Counted from the stretch's first letter, positions 36,691-48,634 are shown. The stretch is DNA of 64,000 nucleotides from Ehretia macrophylla (GCA_037974665.1 CM075769.1:80605190-80669189), one strand, 5' to 3'. A program made the numbers and translations. Notes: generated from the sequence alone by a model not told the origin.

Positions 36691-37246
36691 TTTTCAATTT
36701 TTTTTGCCCTGGTTAGGGTTGCCAAGATACTTGATCCACCAAATCTCTATTACTGAATCCCACGGAACATTGGGCAAGACAATTTCTTTTCACGTAGAGG
36801 TCGGGCCCGAAAACCTAGGGCGTAGGTTTTGTGACCAAGTCTCCGTCGCTTCGGTGCCCATAACTTTTGATCCGTAAGGAGTTACACGGCGCACAGCATA
36901 CAGTTGCAAAGCTCTCTGAGAGCTCTACGACGAGGGCAGCCAGCTTGATCGCTATGCCCGTTTTTGTATCCCAAAATCGAACGTTTTCATCAGTTTCAAG
37001 CCACTTTTATTTTTTGCCCAATTTTTCCATCCCGGATCGTACGTCGTGAGCTGTTAAAATGACGACAACCTGAATCGCTGTACATCAGAGGGCCCTACAA
37101 CGTGTCGATATCACATCTTGAGAGGATGCTGCGTTGTTGAAGCAGATGGGTTCTCGTTAAGCCCATTGGGCCTTTTGAATGGGCCACCTCTCTAGGCTGG
37201 CTCTGTTAACCGTTAACACATATAGGAATTGTGCCCTCAACATGAC

Positions 37247-37366
37247 GGGTGCGATCATACCAGCACTAATGCACCGGTTGCCATCAGAGCTCAGCAGTTA
37301 AGCGTGCTTGGGCGAGAGTAGTACTAGGATGGGTGACCCCGTGTGAAGTCCTCGTGTTGCACCCCA
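37247..37366 (+). rRNA. 5S rRNA gene copy P56
   Basis: Full length. Changes: A32T, C34G, A43G, C47A, A49C, C95G, G98T, C120A. Confidence 0.94.
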
Positions 37367-37924
37367 GTTTCAATTTTTTTAGCCCAGGTTAGGGTTGCCA
37401 AGATACTTTATCCACCAAATCTCTATTACCGAATCCCACGGAACATTGGGCAAGACAACTTCGCTTCACGTAGAAGCCGGGCCCGCAAACCGAGGGCGTA
37501 GGGTTTGTGACCAGGTCTCCGTCGCTCCGGTGCCCATAACTTTTGATCCATAAGGAGTTACACGGCGCACAGCATACCGTTGGAAAGCACTCTGAGAGTT
37601 CTACGATGGTGGCAGCCGGCTTGCGCGCTGTGCCCATTTTCAGAGCCCAAAATCGAACGTTTTCATTAGTTTCGGTCCACTTTTCTTCTTTTCCTCTGTT
37701 TTTCCATCCCGGATTGTACATCGTGAGCTGTTAAAAGGACGACAACCTAACTCGCGGGACATCAGAGGGCCTTACAACGTTTTTGATATCACGTCTTGCG
37801 AGGATGTTGCATTGTTGAAGCGGATGGGTTGTCGTTAAGCCCATTGGGCCTTTTGAATGGGCCATCTCTCCAGGCTGGCATTGTGAACCGTTAACACATA
37901 TAGGAATTGTGCCCTCAACATGAC

Positions 37925-38044
37925 GGGTGTGATCATACCAGCACTAATGCACCGGATCCCATCAGAACTCCGAAGTAAAGCGTGCTTGGGCGAGAGTAGT
38001 ACTAGGATGGGTGACCCCCTGGGAAGTCCTCGTGTTGCACCCAC
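37925..38044 (+). rRNA. 5S rRNA gene copy P57
   Basis: Changes: C6T, T53A and a C119A-type 3' end. The downstream spacer lacks 36 bp at about 38,272, removing the twin inverted repeats. Confidence 0.96.
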
Positions 38045-38565
38045 TTTTCAATTTTTTCTGCCCTGGTTAGTGTTGCCAAGATACTTTATCCACCAAATCT
38101 CTATTATCGAATCCCACGGATCATTGGACAAGACAACTTCGCTTCACATAGAAGCCGGGCCCGCAAACCGAGGGCGTAGGGTTTGTGACCACGTCTCCGT
38201 CGCTCCGGTGCCCATAACTTTTGATCTGTAAGGAGTTATGTGGCGCACAGTATACCATTACAAATCTCTCTGCGCCCATTTTTGGAGACCAAAATCGAAC
38301 GTTTTCATTAGTTTCTGGCATTTTTTATTCTTTTGCTCTGTTTTTCCGTCCCGAATCGTACATCCTGAGTTGTTAAAAGGGCGACAACCTAACTCGTGGG
38401 CAATTAGAGGGCCCTACAGCGTGTCGATATCACGTCTTGCAAGGATGCTGCGTTGTTAAAGTGGATGGGTTGTCATTAAGCCCATTGGGCCTTTTGAATG
38501 GGCCATCTCTCTAGGCTGGCACTGTGAACCGTTAACACATATAGGAATTGTTCCCTCAAGAAGAC

Positions 38566-38685
38566 GGGTGCGATCATACCAGCACTAATGCACCGGATCC
38601 CATCAGAACTCTGAAGTGAAGCGTGTTTGGGCGAGAGTAGTACTAGGATGGGTGACCCCCTGGGAAGTCCTCGTGTTGCAACCCC
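38566..38685 (+). rRNA. 5S rRNA gene copy P58
   Basis: Changes: C47T, T53G, C61T, C116A. C116A disrupts pairing with G3. Confidence 0.95.
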
Positions 38686-39242
38686 TTTTCAATTTTTTTT
38701 GCCCTGGTCAGGGTTGCCAAGATACTTTATCCACCAAATCTGTATTACCGAATCCCACGGATCATTGGACAAGACAACTTCGCTTCACATGGAAGCCGGG
38801 CCCGCAAACCGAGGGCGTAAGGTTTGTGACCACGTCTCCGTCGCTCCGGTGCCCATAACTTTTGATCCGTAAGGAGTTATGTGGCGCACAGTATACCATT
38901 ACAAAGCTCTCTGAGAGCAATACGACGGGGGCAGCTACCTTGCTCGCTGCGCCCATTTTTGGAGACCAAAATCGAACGTTTTCATTAGTTTCTGGCATTT
39001 TTTATTCTTTTGCTCTGTTTTTCCGTCCCGAATCGTACATCCTGAGTTGTTAAAAGGGCGACAACCTAACTCGTGGGCAATTAGAGGGCCCTACAGCGTG
39101 TCGATATCACGTCTTGCAAGGATGCTGCGTTGTTAAAGTGGATGGGTTGTCATTAAGCCCATTGGGCCTTTTGAATTGGCCATCTCTCTAGGCTGGCACT
39201 GTGAACCGTAAACACATATAGGAATTGTACCCTCAAGAAGAC

Positions 39243-39362
39243 GGGTGCGATCATACCAGCACTAATGCACCGGATCCCATCAGAACTCCGAAGTTAAGCT
39301 TGCTTGGGCGAGAGTAGTACTAGGATTGGTGACCGCTTGTGAAGTCCTCGTGTTGCACCCCG
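39243..39362 (+). rRNA. 5S rRNA gene copy P59
   Basis: Changes: G58T, G85T, C93G, C95T, G98T, C120G; C-box affected. Confidence 0.95.
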
Positions 39363-39919
39363 TTTTCAATTTTTTTTGCCCTGGTTTCGGTTGCCAAGAT
39401 ACTTTATCCACCAAATCTCTATTACTGAATACCACGGATCATTGGACAAGACAACATTGCTTCACATAGAATCCGGGCCCGCAAACCGAGGGCGTAGGGT
39501 TTGTGACCATGTCTCCGTCGCTTCGGTGCCCATAACTTTTGATCCGTAAGGAGTTATGCGGCGCACAGCATACCATTACAAAGCTCTCTGAGAGCTCTAC
39601 GATGGGGGCAGCCACCTTGCTCGCTGTGCCCATTTTTGGAGACCAAAATCGAACATTTTCATCAGTTTCAGGCCATTTTTCTTCTTTTGCTCTGTTTTTC
39701 CGTCCCGGATCGTACGTCGTGAGCTGTTAAAAGGGCGACAACCTGACTCGCGGGACATCAGAGGGCCCTACAACGTGTCGATATCACGTCTTGCGAGGAT
39801 GTTATGTTGTTGAAGTGGATGGGTTGTCGTTAAGCCCATTGGACCATTTGAATGGGCCATATCTCTAGGCTGGGATTGGGAACCATTAACACATATAGGA
39901 ATTGTGCCCTCAACAGGAT

Positions 39920-40039
39920 GGGTGCGATCATACCAGCACTAATGCACCGCATCCCATCAGAACTCCGAAGTTAAGCATGCTTGGGCGAGAGTAGTACTAG
40001 GATGGGTGACCCCCTGGGAAGTCCTCGTATTGCACCTCC
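39920..40039 (+). rRNA. 5S rRNA gene copy P60
   Basis: Changes: G31C, G58A, G110A, C118T. Confidence 0.96.
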
Positions 40040-40595
40040 TTTTCAATTTTTTTTGCCCCGTTAGGGTTGCCAAGATACTTTATCCACCAAATCTCTTTTA
40101 CCGAATCCCACGGAACGTTGGGCAAGACAACTTCGCTTCACATAGAGGCTGGGCCTGCAAACCGAGGGCGTAGGGTTTGTGACCAGGTCTCCGTCGCTCC
40201 GGTGCCCATAACTTTTGATCCGTAAAGAGTTACGCGGCGTACAGCATACCGTTGCAAAGCTCTCTGAGAGCTCTACGACGGGGGTAGCCAATATGCTCGC
40301 TGTGCCCATTTTTGGAGCCCAAAATCGAACGTTTTCATCAGTTTCAGGCCACTTTTCTTCCTTTGCTCTGTTTTTCATTCACGAATCGTACGTCGTGAGC
40401 TGTTAAAAGGACGACAACCTAACTTGGGGGACATCAAAGGGCCCTACAACGTGTTGATATCACATCTTGCGAGGATGCTGCGTTGTTGAAGCATATGGGT
40501 TGTCGTTAAGCCCAATAGGCCTTTTGAATGGGCCATCTCTCTAGGCTGGCACTGTGAACTGTTAACACATATAGGAATTGTGCCCTCAACATGAC

Positions 40596-40715
40596 GGGTG
40601 CGACCATACCAGCACGAATGCACCAGATCTCATTAGAACTAAGAAGTTAAGCGTGCTTGGGCGAGAGTAGTACTAGGATGGGTGACCCCTTGGCAAGTCC
40701 TCGTGTTGCACCCCC
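40596..40715 (+). rRNA. 5S rRNA gene copy P61
   Basis: Changes: T9C, T21G, G30A, C35T, C39T, C46A, C47A, C95T, G99C. Confidence 0.94.
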
Positions 40716-41272
40716 TTTTCAACTGTTTTTGGTTTGGTTAGGGTTGCCAAGATACTTTATCCACCAAATCTCTATTACCGAATCCCACGGAACATTGGGC
40801 AAGACAACTTCGCTTCAGGTAGAGGCCGGGCCCGCAAATCGAGGGCGTAGGGTTTGTGACCAGGTCTCCGTCACTCCGGTGCCCACAACTTTTGATCTGT
40901 AAGAAGTTACGCAGAGCACAGCATACTATTGCAAAGCTCTTTGAGAGCTCTACGACGGGGGTAGCCAGCTTGTTCGCTGTGCCCGTTTTTGGAGCCCAAA
41001 ATTGAACGTTTTCATTAGTTTCAGGCCACTTTTGTTCTTTTGCTCTATTTTTCAGTCCCGGATCGTACGTCGTGAGTTATTAAAAGGACGACAACCTGAC
41101 TCGCGGGATATCAGAGGGCCCTACAATGTTTCGATATCACGTCTTGCAAGGATACTACGTTGTTGAAGCGAATGGGTTGTGGTTAAGCCCATTGGGCCTT
41201 TTGAATGAGCCATCTCTCTAGGCTGGCACTGTGAACCGTTAACACATATAGGAATTGTGCCCTCAACAGGAC

Positions 41273-41392
41273 GGGTGCTATCATACTAGGACTAATGCAC
41301 CGGATCCCATCAGAACTCCGTGGTTAAGCGTGCTTGGGCCAGAGTAGTACTAGGATGGGTGACCCACTGGGAAGTCCTCGAGTTGCACCCCC
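41273..41392 (+). rRNA. 5S rRNA gene copy P62
   Basis: Changes: G7T, C15T, C18G, A49T, A50G, G68C, C94A, T109A. Confidence 0.94.
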
Positions 41393-41948
41393 TTTTCAAT
41401 TTTTTTTGCCGTAGTTAGGGTTGCCAAGATACTTTATCCACCAAATCTCTATTACCGAATCCCACGGAACATTGGGCAAGACAACTTCGCTTCACGTAGA
41501 GGATGGGCCCGCAAATCGAGGGCGTAGTTTTTATGACCAGGTCTCCGTCGCTCCGGTGCCCATAACTTTTGATCCGTAAGGAGTTACGCGGCGCACAGCA
41601 TACCGTTTTAAAGCTCTTTGAGAGCTCTACGACGGGGGTAGCGAGCTTCCTCGCTTTGCCCATTTTTGTACCCCAAAATCGAACGTTTTGATCAATTTCA
41701 AGCCACTCTTCTTGTTTTGCCCTCTTTTTCGGTCCCGGATCATACGTCGTGAGCTGTTAAAAGGACGAAAACCTGACTCGCGGCACATCAGAGGGCCCTA
41801 CAACGTGTCGATATCACGTTCTGTGAGGATGCTGCGTTGTTGAAGCGGATGGGTTGTCGTTAAGCCCATGGGGCTTTTGAATGGGCCATCTCTCTAGGCT
41901 GGGACTATGAACCGTTAACACATATAGGAATTGTTCCCTCAACATGAT

Positions 41949-42068
41949 GGGTACGATCATACCAGCACTAATGCACCAGATCCCATCAGAACTCCGAAGT
42001 TAAGCGTGCTTGGGCGAGAGCAGTACTAGGATGGGTGACTCCCTTGGAAGTCCTCGTGTTGCACCCCC
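41949..42068 (+). rRNA. 5S rRNA gene copy P63
   Basis: Changes: G5A, G30A, T73C, C92T, G97T. Confidence 0.95.
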
Positions 42069-42624
42069 TTTTCAATTTTTTTTGCCCTGGTTAGGGTTGC
42101 CAAGATACTTTATCCACCAAATTTCTATTACCGAATCCCACGGAACATTGGGCAAGACAACTTCACTTCACGTAGAGGCCAGCCCCGTAAACCGGGGGCG
42201 TAGGGTTTATGAACAGGTCTCCGTCGATCCAGTGCCCATAACTTTTGATCTGTAAGGAGTTACACGGTGCACAGCATACCGTTGCAAAGCTCTCTGAGAG
42301 CTCTACGACGGAGGCAGCCAGCTTGCTCACTGTGCCCATTTTGGAGCCCAAAATCAAAAATTTTCATCAGTTTCAGACCACTTTTCTTCTCTTGCTCTGT
42401 TTTTCCATCCCGTATCGTACGTCATGAGCTATTAAAAGGACGACCACCTGACTCGCGGGACATCAGAGGGCCCTACAACGTGTCTATATCACGTCTTGAG
42501 AGGATGCTGCGTTGTTGAAGCGGATGGGTTGTCGTTAAGCCCATTGGGCCTTCTGAATGGGTCATCACTCTAGGCTGGGACTGTGAACCGTTAACACATA
42601 TAGGAATTGTGCACTCAACATGAC

Positions 42625-42744
42625 GGGTGCAATCATACCAGCACTAATGTACCGGATCCCATCAGAACTCCGAAGTTAAGCGTGCTTGGGCGAGAGTAGT
42701 ACTCGGATGGGTGACCCCCTATGAAGTCCTCGTGTTGCACCCCC
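42625..42744 (+). rRNA. 5S rRNA gene copy P64
   Basis: Changes: G7A, C26T, A80C, G97A, G98T. Confidence 0.95.
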
Positions 42745-43301
42745 TTTTCAATTTTTATTGCCCTGGTTGGGGTTAGCAAGATACTTTATCCACCAAATCT
42801 CGATTACCGAATCCCACGGAACATTGGGCAAGACAACTTCGCTTTACGTAGAGGCCGGGCCCGCAAACGGAGGGCGTAGGGTTTGTGACTAGGTGTCCGT
42901 CGCTCCGGTACCCATAACTTTTGATCCGTAAGGAGTAACGCGGTGCACCGCATACCGTTGCAAAGCACTTTGAGAGCTATACGACGTGGGCAGCCAGGTT
43001 GCTCGTTGTACCCGTTTTTGGAGCCCAAAATCGAACGTTTTCACCAGTTTCAGTCCACCTTTCTTCTTTAGCTATGTTTTTCCGTCACGAATCGTACGTC
43101 GTGAGCTGTTAAAAGGACGACAACCTGAATCGTGGGATATCCGAGGGCCATACAACGTGTCGATATCACGTCTTGCGAGGATGCTGCGTTGTTGAAGCGG
43201 ATGGGTTGTCGTTAAGCCCATTGGGCCTTTTGAATGGGCCATCTCTCTAGGATGGGACTGTGAACCGTTAACACATATAGGAACTGTGACCTCAACATGA
43301 C

Positions 43302-43421
43302 GGGTGCAATCATACCAGCACTAATGCACCGGATCCCATTAGAACTTCGAAGTTAAGCGTACTTAGGCGAGAGTAGTACTAGGATGGGTGACCCCATGGG
43401 AAGTCCTCATGTTGCACCCCC
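43302..43421 (+). rRNA. 5S rRNA gene copy P65
   Basis: Changes: G7A, C39T, C46T, G60A, G64A, C95A, G108A. Confidence 0.95.
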
Positions 43422-43978
43422 TTTTCAAATTTTTTTGCCCTGGTTATGGTTGCCAAGATACTTTATCCACCAAATCTCCATTATCGAATCCCACGGAACA
43501 TTGGGCAAGACAACTTCGCTTCACGTAGAGGCCGGGCCCGCAAAACGAGGGCGTAGGGTTTGCGACCAGGTCTCCGTCGCTCCGGTGCCCATAACTTTTG
43601 ATCCGTAAGGAGTCACGCAGCGCACAACATACCGTTTTAAAGCTCTCTGAGAGCTCTACGACAGGGGCAACAAGCTTGCTCACCGAGCCCCTTTTTGGAG
43701 CCCAAAATCGAAAGTTTTCATCAGTTTTAGGCCACTTTTCTTCTTTCGCTCTGTTTTTTCATCCCGGATCGTACGTCGTGAGCTGTTAAAAGGACGACAA
43801 CCTGACTCATAGGACATTAGAGGGCACTACAACTTGTCGATATCACGTCTTGCGAGGATGCTGCTTTGTTGAAGCGTATGGGTTGTCGTTAAGCCCATTG
43901 GGCCTTTTGAATGGGCCATCTCTCTAGGCTGGGACTGTGAAACGTTAACACATATAGGAATTGTGCCGTCAACATGAC

Positions 43979-44098
43979 GGATGCGATCATACCAGCACTA
44001 ATGCACCGGACCCCATCAGAACTCCGAAGTTAAGCGTCCATGGGCGAGAGTAGTACTAGGATGGGTGGCCCCCTGGGAAGTCCTCGTGTTGCACCCCC
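43979..44098 (+). rRNA. 5S rRNA gene copy P66
   Basis: Changes: G3A, T33C, G60C, T62A, A90G. Confidence 0.95.
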
Positions 44099-44655
44099 AT
44101 TTCAATTTTTTTTGCCCTGGTTAGGGTTGCAAAGATACTTTATCCACCAGATCTCTATTACCAAATCCCACGGAACATTGGGCAAGACAACTTCGCTTCA
44201 CGTAGTGGCCGGGCCCGCAAACCTAGAGCGTAGGGTTTGTGACCAGGTCTCCGTCACTCCGCTGTCCAAAACATTTGATCCGTAAAGAGTTACGCGGCGT
44301 ACAGTATACCGTTGCAAAGCTCTCTGAGAGCTCTACGACGGGGGCAGCCTGCTTGCTCGCTGTGCCCCTTTTTGGAGCCAAAAATTGAACATTTTCATCA
44401 ATTTCAGTCCACTTTTCTTCTTTTACTCTGTTTTTCCATCCTGGATCGTACGTCGTGAGCAGTTAAAAGGAAGACAACTTGACTCGCGGGACATCAGAGG
44501 GCCCTACAACGTGTCGATATCACGTCTAGCGAGGATGCTGCGTTGTTGAAGCATATGGGTTGTCGTTAAGCCCATTGGGCCTTTTGAATGGGCCATCTCT
44601 CTAGGCTGGCACTGTGAACCATTAACACATATAGGAATTGTGCCCTCAACATAAT

Positions 44656-44775
44656 GGGTGCAATTATACCAGCACTAATGCAACAGATCCCATCAGAACT
44701 CCGAAGTTAAGCGTGCTTGGGCGAGAGTAGTACTAGGATGGGTGACCCCTTGTAAAGTCCTCGTGTTGTAGCCCC
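44656..44775 (+). rRNA. 5S rRNA gene copy P67 (last forward copy)
   Basis: Changes: G7A, C10T, C28A, G30A, C95T, G98T, G99A, C114T, C116G. The 3' end matches P53, and C114T with C116G damages the terminal helix. Its spacer is cut at 45,073 by the orientation switch. Confidence 0.94.
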
Positions 44776-45480
44776 TTTTCAATTTTTTTTGCCCCGTTAG
44801 GGTTCCCAAGATACTTTATCCACCAAATCTCTATTACCGAATCCCACAAAAAATTGGGCAAGACAACTTCGCTTCACGTAGAGGCCGGACCCGTAAACCG
44901 AGCGCGTAGGGTTTGTGACCAGGTCTTCGTCGCTCCGGTGCCCATAACTTTTGATCCGTAAGGAGTTACGCAACGCACAGCATACCGTTGCAAAGCTCTC
45001 TGAGAGCTCTACGACAGGGGCAGCCAGCTTCCTCCATGTGCTCATTTTTGGAGCCCAAAATCGAACGTTTTCAAGGGCCCTCTGATGTCCCGCGAGTCAG
45101 GTTGTCGTCCTTTAAACAGTTCATGACGTACGATCCCGGACGAAAAAACAGAGCAAAAGAAGAAAAGTGGCCTGAAACTGCTGAAAATGTTCGATTTTGG
45201 GCACCAAAATAGGGCACACCGAGCAAGCTGGCTGCCCCTGACGTAGAGCTCTCAGAGAGCTTTGCAACGGTATGCTGTGCACCGTGTATCTCCTTACGGA
45301 TCAAAAGTTAGGGGCACCGCAGCGACGGAGACCTAGTCACAAACCTTACGCCCTCGGTTTGGGGGCCCAACCACTACATGGAGCGAAGTTGTCTTGCCCA
45401 ATGTTCCATGGGATTAAGTAATAGAGATTTGGTGGATAAAGTATCTTGGCAATCCTAACCAGGGCAAAAAAATTTGAAAA

Positions 45481-45600
45481 TGGGGTGCAACACAAGGACT
45501 TCCCAGGGAGTCACCCATCATAGTATTACTCACGCCCAAGCACGCTTAACTTCGGAGTTCTGATGGGATCTGGTGCATTAGTGCCGGTATGATCAGACCC
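45481..45600 (-). rRNA. 5S rRNA gene copy M1 (first reverse copy)
   Basis: Full length on the minus strand. Changes: G5C, C6T, A16G, G30A, A69T, G75A, G81T, C92T, C107T, C120A. Worn, as is P67 across the junction. Confidence 0.94.
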
Positions 45601-46158
45601 GTCATGTTGAGGTCACAATTCCTATATGTGTTAAGGGTTCGCAGTGCCAGCCTAGAGAGATGGCCCATTCAAAAGGCCCAATGGGCTTAACGACAACCCA
45701 TCCGCTTCAACGATGCAGCATCCTCGCAAGACGTGATATCGACACATTGTAGGGCCCTCTGATGTCCCGCGAGTTAGGTTGTCGTCCTTTTAATAGTTCA
45801 TGACGTACGATCCCGGACTATAAAAACAGAGCAAAAGAAGAAAAGTGGCCTGAAACTGATGAAAACGTTCAATTTTGGGCTCCAAAAATGGGCGCAGCCA
45901 GCAAGCTGGTTGCCCCCATCGTAGATCTCTCAAAGATCTTTGTAACGGTATGATGTGCACCGCGTAACTCCCTACTGATTAAAAGTTATGGGCACCGGAG
46001 CGACGGAGACCTGGTCACAAACCCTAAGCCCTCGGTTTGCGGGACCAGGCTCTAGGTGAAGCGAATTTGTCTAGCCCAATGTTTCGTGGGATTCAGTAAT
46101 AGAGATTTGGTGGATAAAATATCTTGGCAACCATAACCAGGTTAAAAAAAACTGAAAA

Positions 46159-46278
46159 TGGGTTGCAACACGAGGACTTCCCAGGGGGTCACCTATCCTA
46201 GTACTACTCTCGCCCAAGGACGCTTAACTTCGGAGTTCTGATGGGATTCGGTGCATTAGTGCTAGTATGATCGTACAC
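46159..46278 (-). rRNA. 5S rRNA gene copy M2
   Basis: Changes: G2T, G5A, C15T, G31A, G60C, G85A, C116A, C120A. G2T and C116A damage the terminal helix. Confidence 0.94.
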
Positions 46279-46835
46279 GTCATGTTGAGAGCACAATTCC
46301 TTTATGCGTTAACGGTTCATAGTCCCACCCTAGAGAGATGGCCCATTCAAAAGGCCCAATGGGCTTAACGACAACCCATCCACTTCAACAACGCAGCATC
46401 CTCGCAAGACATGATATCGACACGTTGTAGGGCCGTCTGATGTCCCGCGAGTCAGGTTGTTATCCTTTTAACAGTTCACGACGTACGATCCGGGATGAAA
46501 AAATATTGCAAAAGAAGAAAAGTGGCATGAAACTGATGAAAACGTTCGATTTTGGGCTCAAAAAATCGGCAAAGCGAGCAAGCTGGCTACCCCAGTTGTG
46601 GAGCTCTCAGAGAGCTTTGCAACGGTATGTTGTGCGCCACGTAACTCCTTATGGATCAAAAGTTATGGGCACTGGAGCGACGGAGTCCTGGTCACAAACC
46701 CTACGCCCTCAGTTTGCGGGCCCAGCCTCTACATGAAGCGAAGTTGTCTTGCCCAATGTTTTGTGGGATCCAGTAATAGAGATTTGGTGGATATAGTATC
46801 TTCGCAACCCTAACCAGGGCAAAAAAAATTGAAAA

Positions 46836-46954
46836 GGGGGTGCAACACGAGGACTTCCCAAGGGGTCACCCATGCTAGTACTACTCTCGCCCAAGCACGC
46901 TTAACTACGGAGTTCTGATTGGTCCGGTGCATTAGTTCTAGTATGATCGCACCT
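46836..46954 (-). rRNA. 5S rRNA gene copy M3 (119 nt)
   Basis: One base is missing around 33-36. Other changes: G1A, C15T, C18A, A49T, G82C, C95T. C15T with C18A is a private signature that reappears, inverted, in the spacer at 47,092-47,118. Confidence 0.94.
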
Positions 46955-47091
46955 GTCATGTTGAGGGCACAATTCCTTTATGTGTTAACGGTTCACAGTC
47001 CCAGCCTAGAGAGATAGCCTATTCAAAAGGCCCAATGGGCTTAACGACATCCCATCCGCTTCAACAACGCAGAATCCAGACCAGACGTGAT

Positions 47092-47118
47092 AGGTTCGAT
47101 CATACTAGAACTAATGCA
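47092..47118 (+). pseudogene. Inverted 5S gene-start fragment inside a reverse-block spacer
   Basis: A 27-bp plus-strand piece matching nucleotides 1-27 of a 5S gene lies between GTGATA and the ACACGTTGTAG spacer motif, replacing about 3 bp there. It reads AGGTTCGATCATACTAG and continues AACTAATGCA. It carries the C15T and C18A changes of copy M3, about 140-165 bp to the left on the other strand, so M3 is the probable template. The M3-M4 step is lengthened to 701 bp by it. It lacks the A-box and C-box. Confidence 0.88.
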
Positions 47119-47535
47119 TACACGTTGTAGGGCCCTCTGATGTCCGGCGAGTCAGGTTGTCGTTTTTTTAACAGTTCACGACGTACGATCCGGGACAGAA
47201 AAACAGAGCAAAAGAAGAAAAATAGCCTGAAACTAATGAAAATGTTCGATTTTGGGCTCCAAAAATGGGCACAGTGAGCAAGCTGGCTGCACCCGTCGAA
47301 GAGCTCTCAGAGAGCTTTGCAACGGTATGCTGTGCACTGCGTAACTCCTTACGGATCAAAAGATATAGGCACCGGAGCGACGGAGACCTAGTCACAAACC
47401 CTACTCCCTCGGTTTGCTGGCCCAGCCTCTACGTGAAGCGAAGTTGTCTTGCCCAATGTGTCGTGGGATTCAGTAATAGAGATTTGGTGGATAAAGTATC
47501 TTGGCAACCCTAACCAGGGCAAAAAAAATTGAAAA

Positions 47536-47655
47536 GGGGGTGCAACACGAGGACTTCCCAGGGGGTCACCCATCCTAGTACTACTCTCACACAAGCACGC
47601 TTAACTTCGGAGTTCTGATGGGATCCGTTGCATTAGTGCTGGTATGATCGTACCT
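47536..47655 (-). rRNA. 5S rRNA gene copy M4
   Basis: Changes: G1A, G5A, C28A, G65T, C67T. Confidence 0.95.
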
Positions 47656-48209
47656 ATCATGTTGAGGGCACAATTCCTATATGTGTTAACGGTTCACTGT
47701 CCCAACCTAGAGAGATGGCCCATTCAGAAGGCCCAATGGGCTTAACGAAAACCCATCCGCTTCAACAACGCAGCATCCTCACCAGACGTGATATCGACAC
47801 GTCGTAGGTCCCTCTAATGTCCCGCGAGTCAGGTTGTCGTCCTTTTAACAGTTCACGACGTACGATCTGAGACGGAAAAACAGAGCAAAAGAAGAAAAGT
47901 GGCCTGAAACTGATGAAAACGTTCAATTTTTAGCTCCAAAAAGGGAACAGCGAGCAAGCTGGCTGCCCCCGTCGTAGAGCTCTTAGAGAGCTTTGCAACG
48001 GTATGCTATGCGCAGCGTAACTCCTTACGGATCAAAAGTTACGGGCACCGGAGCGACGGAGACCTAGTCACAAACCCTACGCCCTCGGATTGCGGTCCCA
48101 GCCTCCACGTGAAGCGAAGTTGTCTTGACCAATGTTCTTTGGGATTCAGTAATAGAGATTGGTGGATAAAGTATTTTGGCAACCCTAACCAGGGAAAAAA
48201 AATTGAAAA

Positions 48210-48329
48210 GTGGGTGCAACACGAGGATTTCACAGAGGGTCACCCATCCTAGTACTACTCTCGCCCAAGCACGCTTAACTTCGGAGTTCTGATGGGATCC
48301 GGTGCATTAGTGCTGGTATGATCGCACTC
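48210..48329 (-). rRNA. 5S rRNA gene copy M5
   Basis: Changes: G2A, C94T, G98T, G102A, C119A. Confidence 0.95.
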
Positions 48330-48580
48330 GTCATGTTGAGGGAACAATTCCTTTATGTCTTCACGGTTCATAGTCCCAGCCTAGAGAGATGGCCCATTCA
48401 AAAGGCCCAATGGGCTTAACGACAACCAATCCGCTTCAACAACGCAGCATCCTCGCAAGACGTGATATCGACACGTTGTAGGGCCCTTTGATGTCCCACG
48501 AGTTAGGTTGTCGTCCTTTTAACAGTTCACGACGTACGATCCGGGACTGAAAAAATGAGCAAAAGAGAGAAAAGTGGCCT

Positions 48581-48634
48581 TAACTTTGGAGTTCTGATGG
48601 GATCCGGTGTATTAGTGCTGATATGATCGCACCC
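48581..48634 (-). pseudogene. Truncated 5S rRNA gene M6
   Basis: Only about nucleotides 1-54 remain (with C10-side and G25A changes). The 3' part, with C-box, terminator and much of the spacer, is missing (about 372 bp). At the break, gene sequence CTTAACTT joins spacer sequence GTGGCCT, sharing CT. Not functional. Confidence 0.94.

Larger units (their letters stand above)
28930..36930 (+). repeat. Trimeric higher-order repeat of 5S units (about 2,030 bp, nearly 4 copies)
   Basis: Three unit types A-B-C repeat in order: P44-45-46, P47-48-49, P50-51-52, P53-54-55. Type A genes start at 29,127, 31,157, 33,188 and 35,218, i.e. steps of 2,030, 2,031 and 2,030 bp. Each type has its own gene and spacer variants: CAGCCCC end for A, ATGCTAGCAC for B, GTCCCCTCAAGATG upstream for C. 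Shared sequence starts near 28,930 (matching about 30,960) and stops near 36,930. Flanking units P43 and P57-P59 resemble each other, so the block expanded between them. Confidence 0.88.
1..45073 (+). repeat. 5S rDNA tandem array, forward block (67 copies)
   Basis: Head-to-tail tandem repeat of a unit of about 677 bp (most units 674-681 bp): a 120-nt 5S rRNA gene and a spacer of about 557 bp. The consensus gene starts GGGTGCGATCATACCAGC and ends GTCCTCGTGTTGCACCCCC, with CGAAGTTAAGCGTGCTTGGG at 47-66 (A-box) and GGATGGGTGACCCCCTGGG at 81-99 (C-box). Single-gene entries give changes against this consensus, numbered from the first G. Short units come from deletions: P13 (415 bp, into the gene), P35 (625), P57 (641) and P22 (666, an 11-bp loss in the spacer). 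5S rRNA is part of the large ribosomal subunit and is made by RNA polymerase III with TFIIIA. Every interval between genes in this block is spacer of the type described at 12,397-12,952. Confidence 0.97.
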
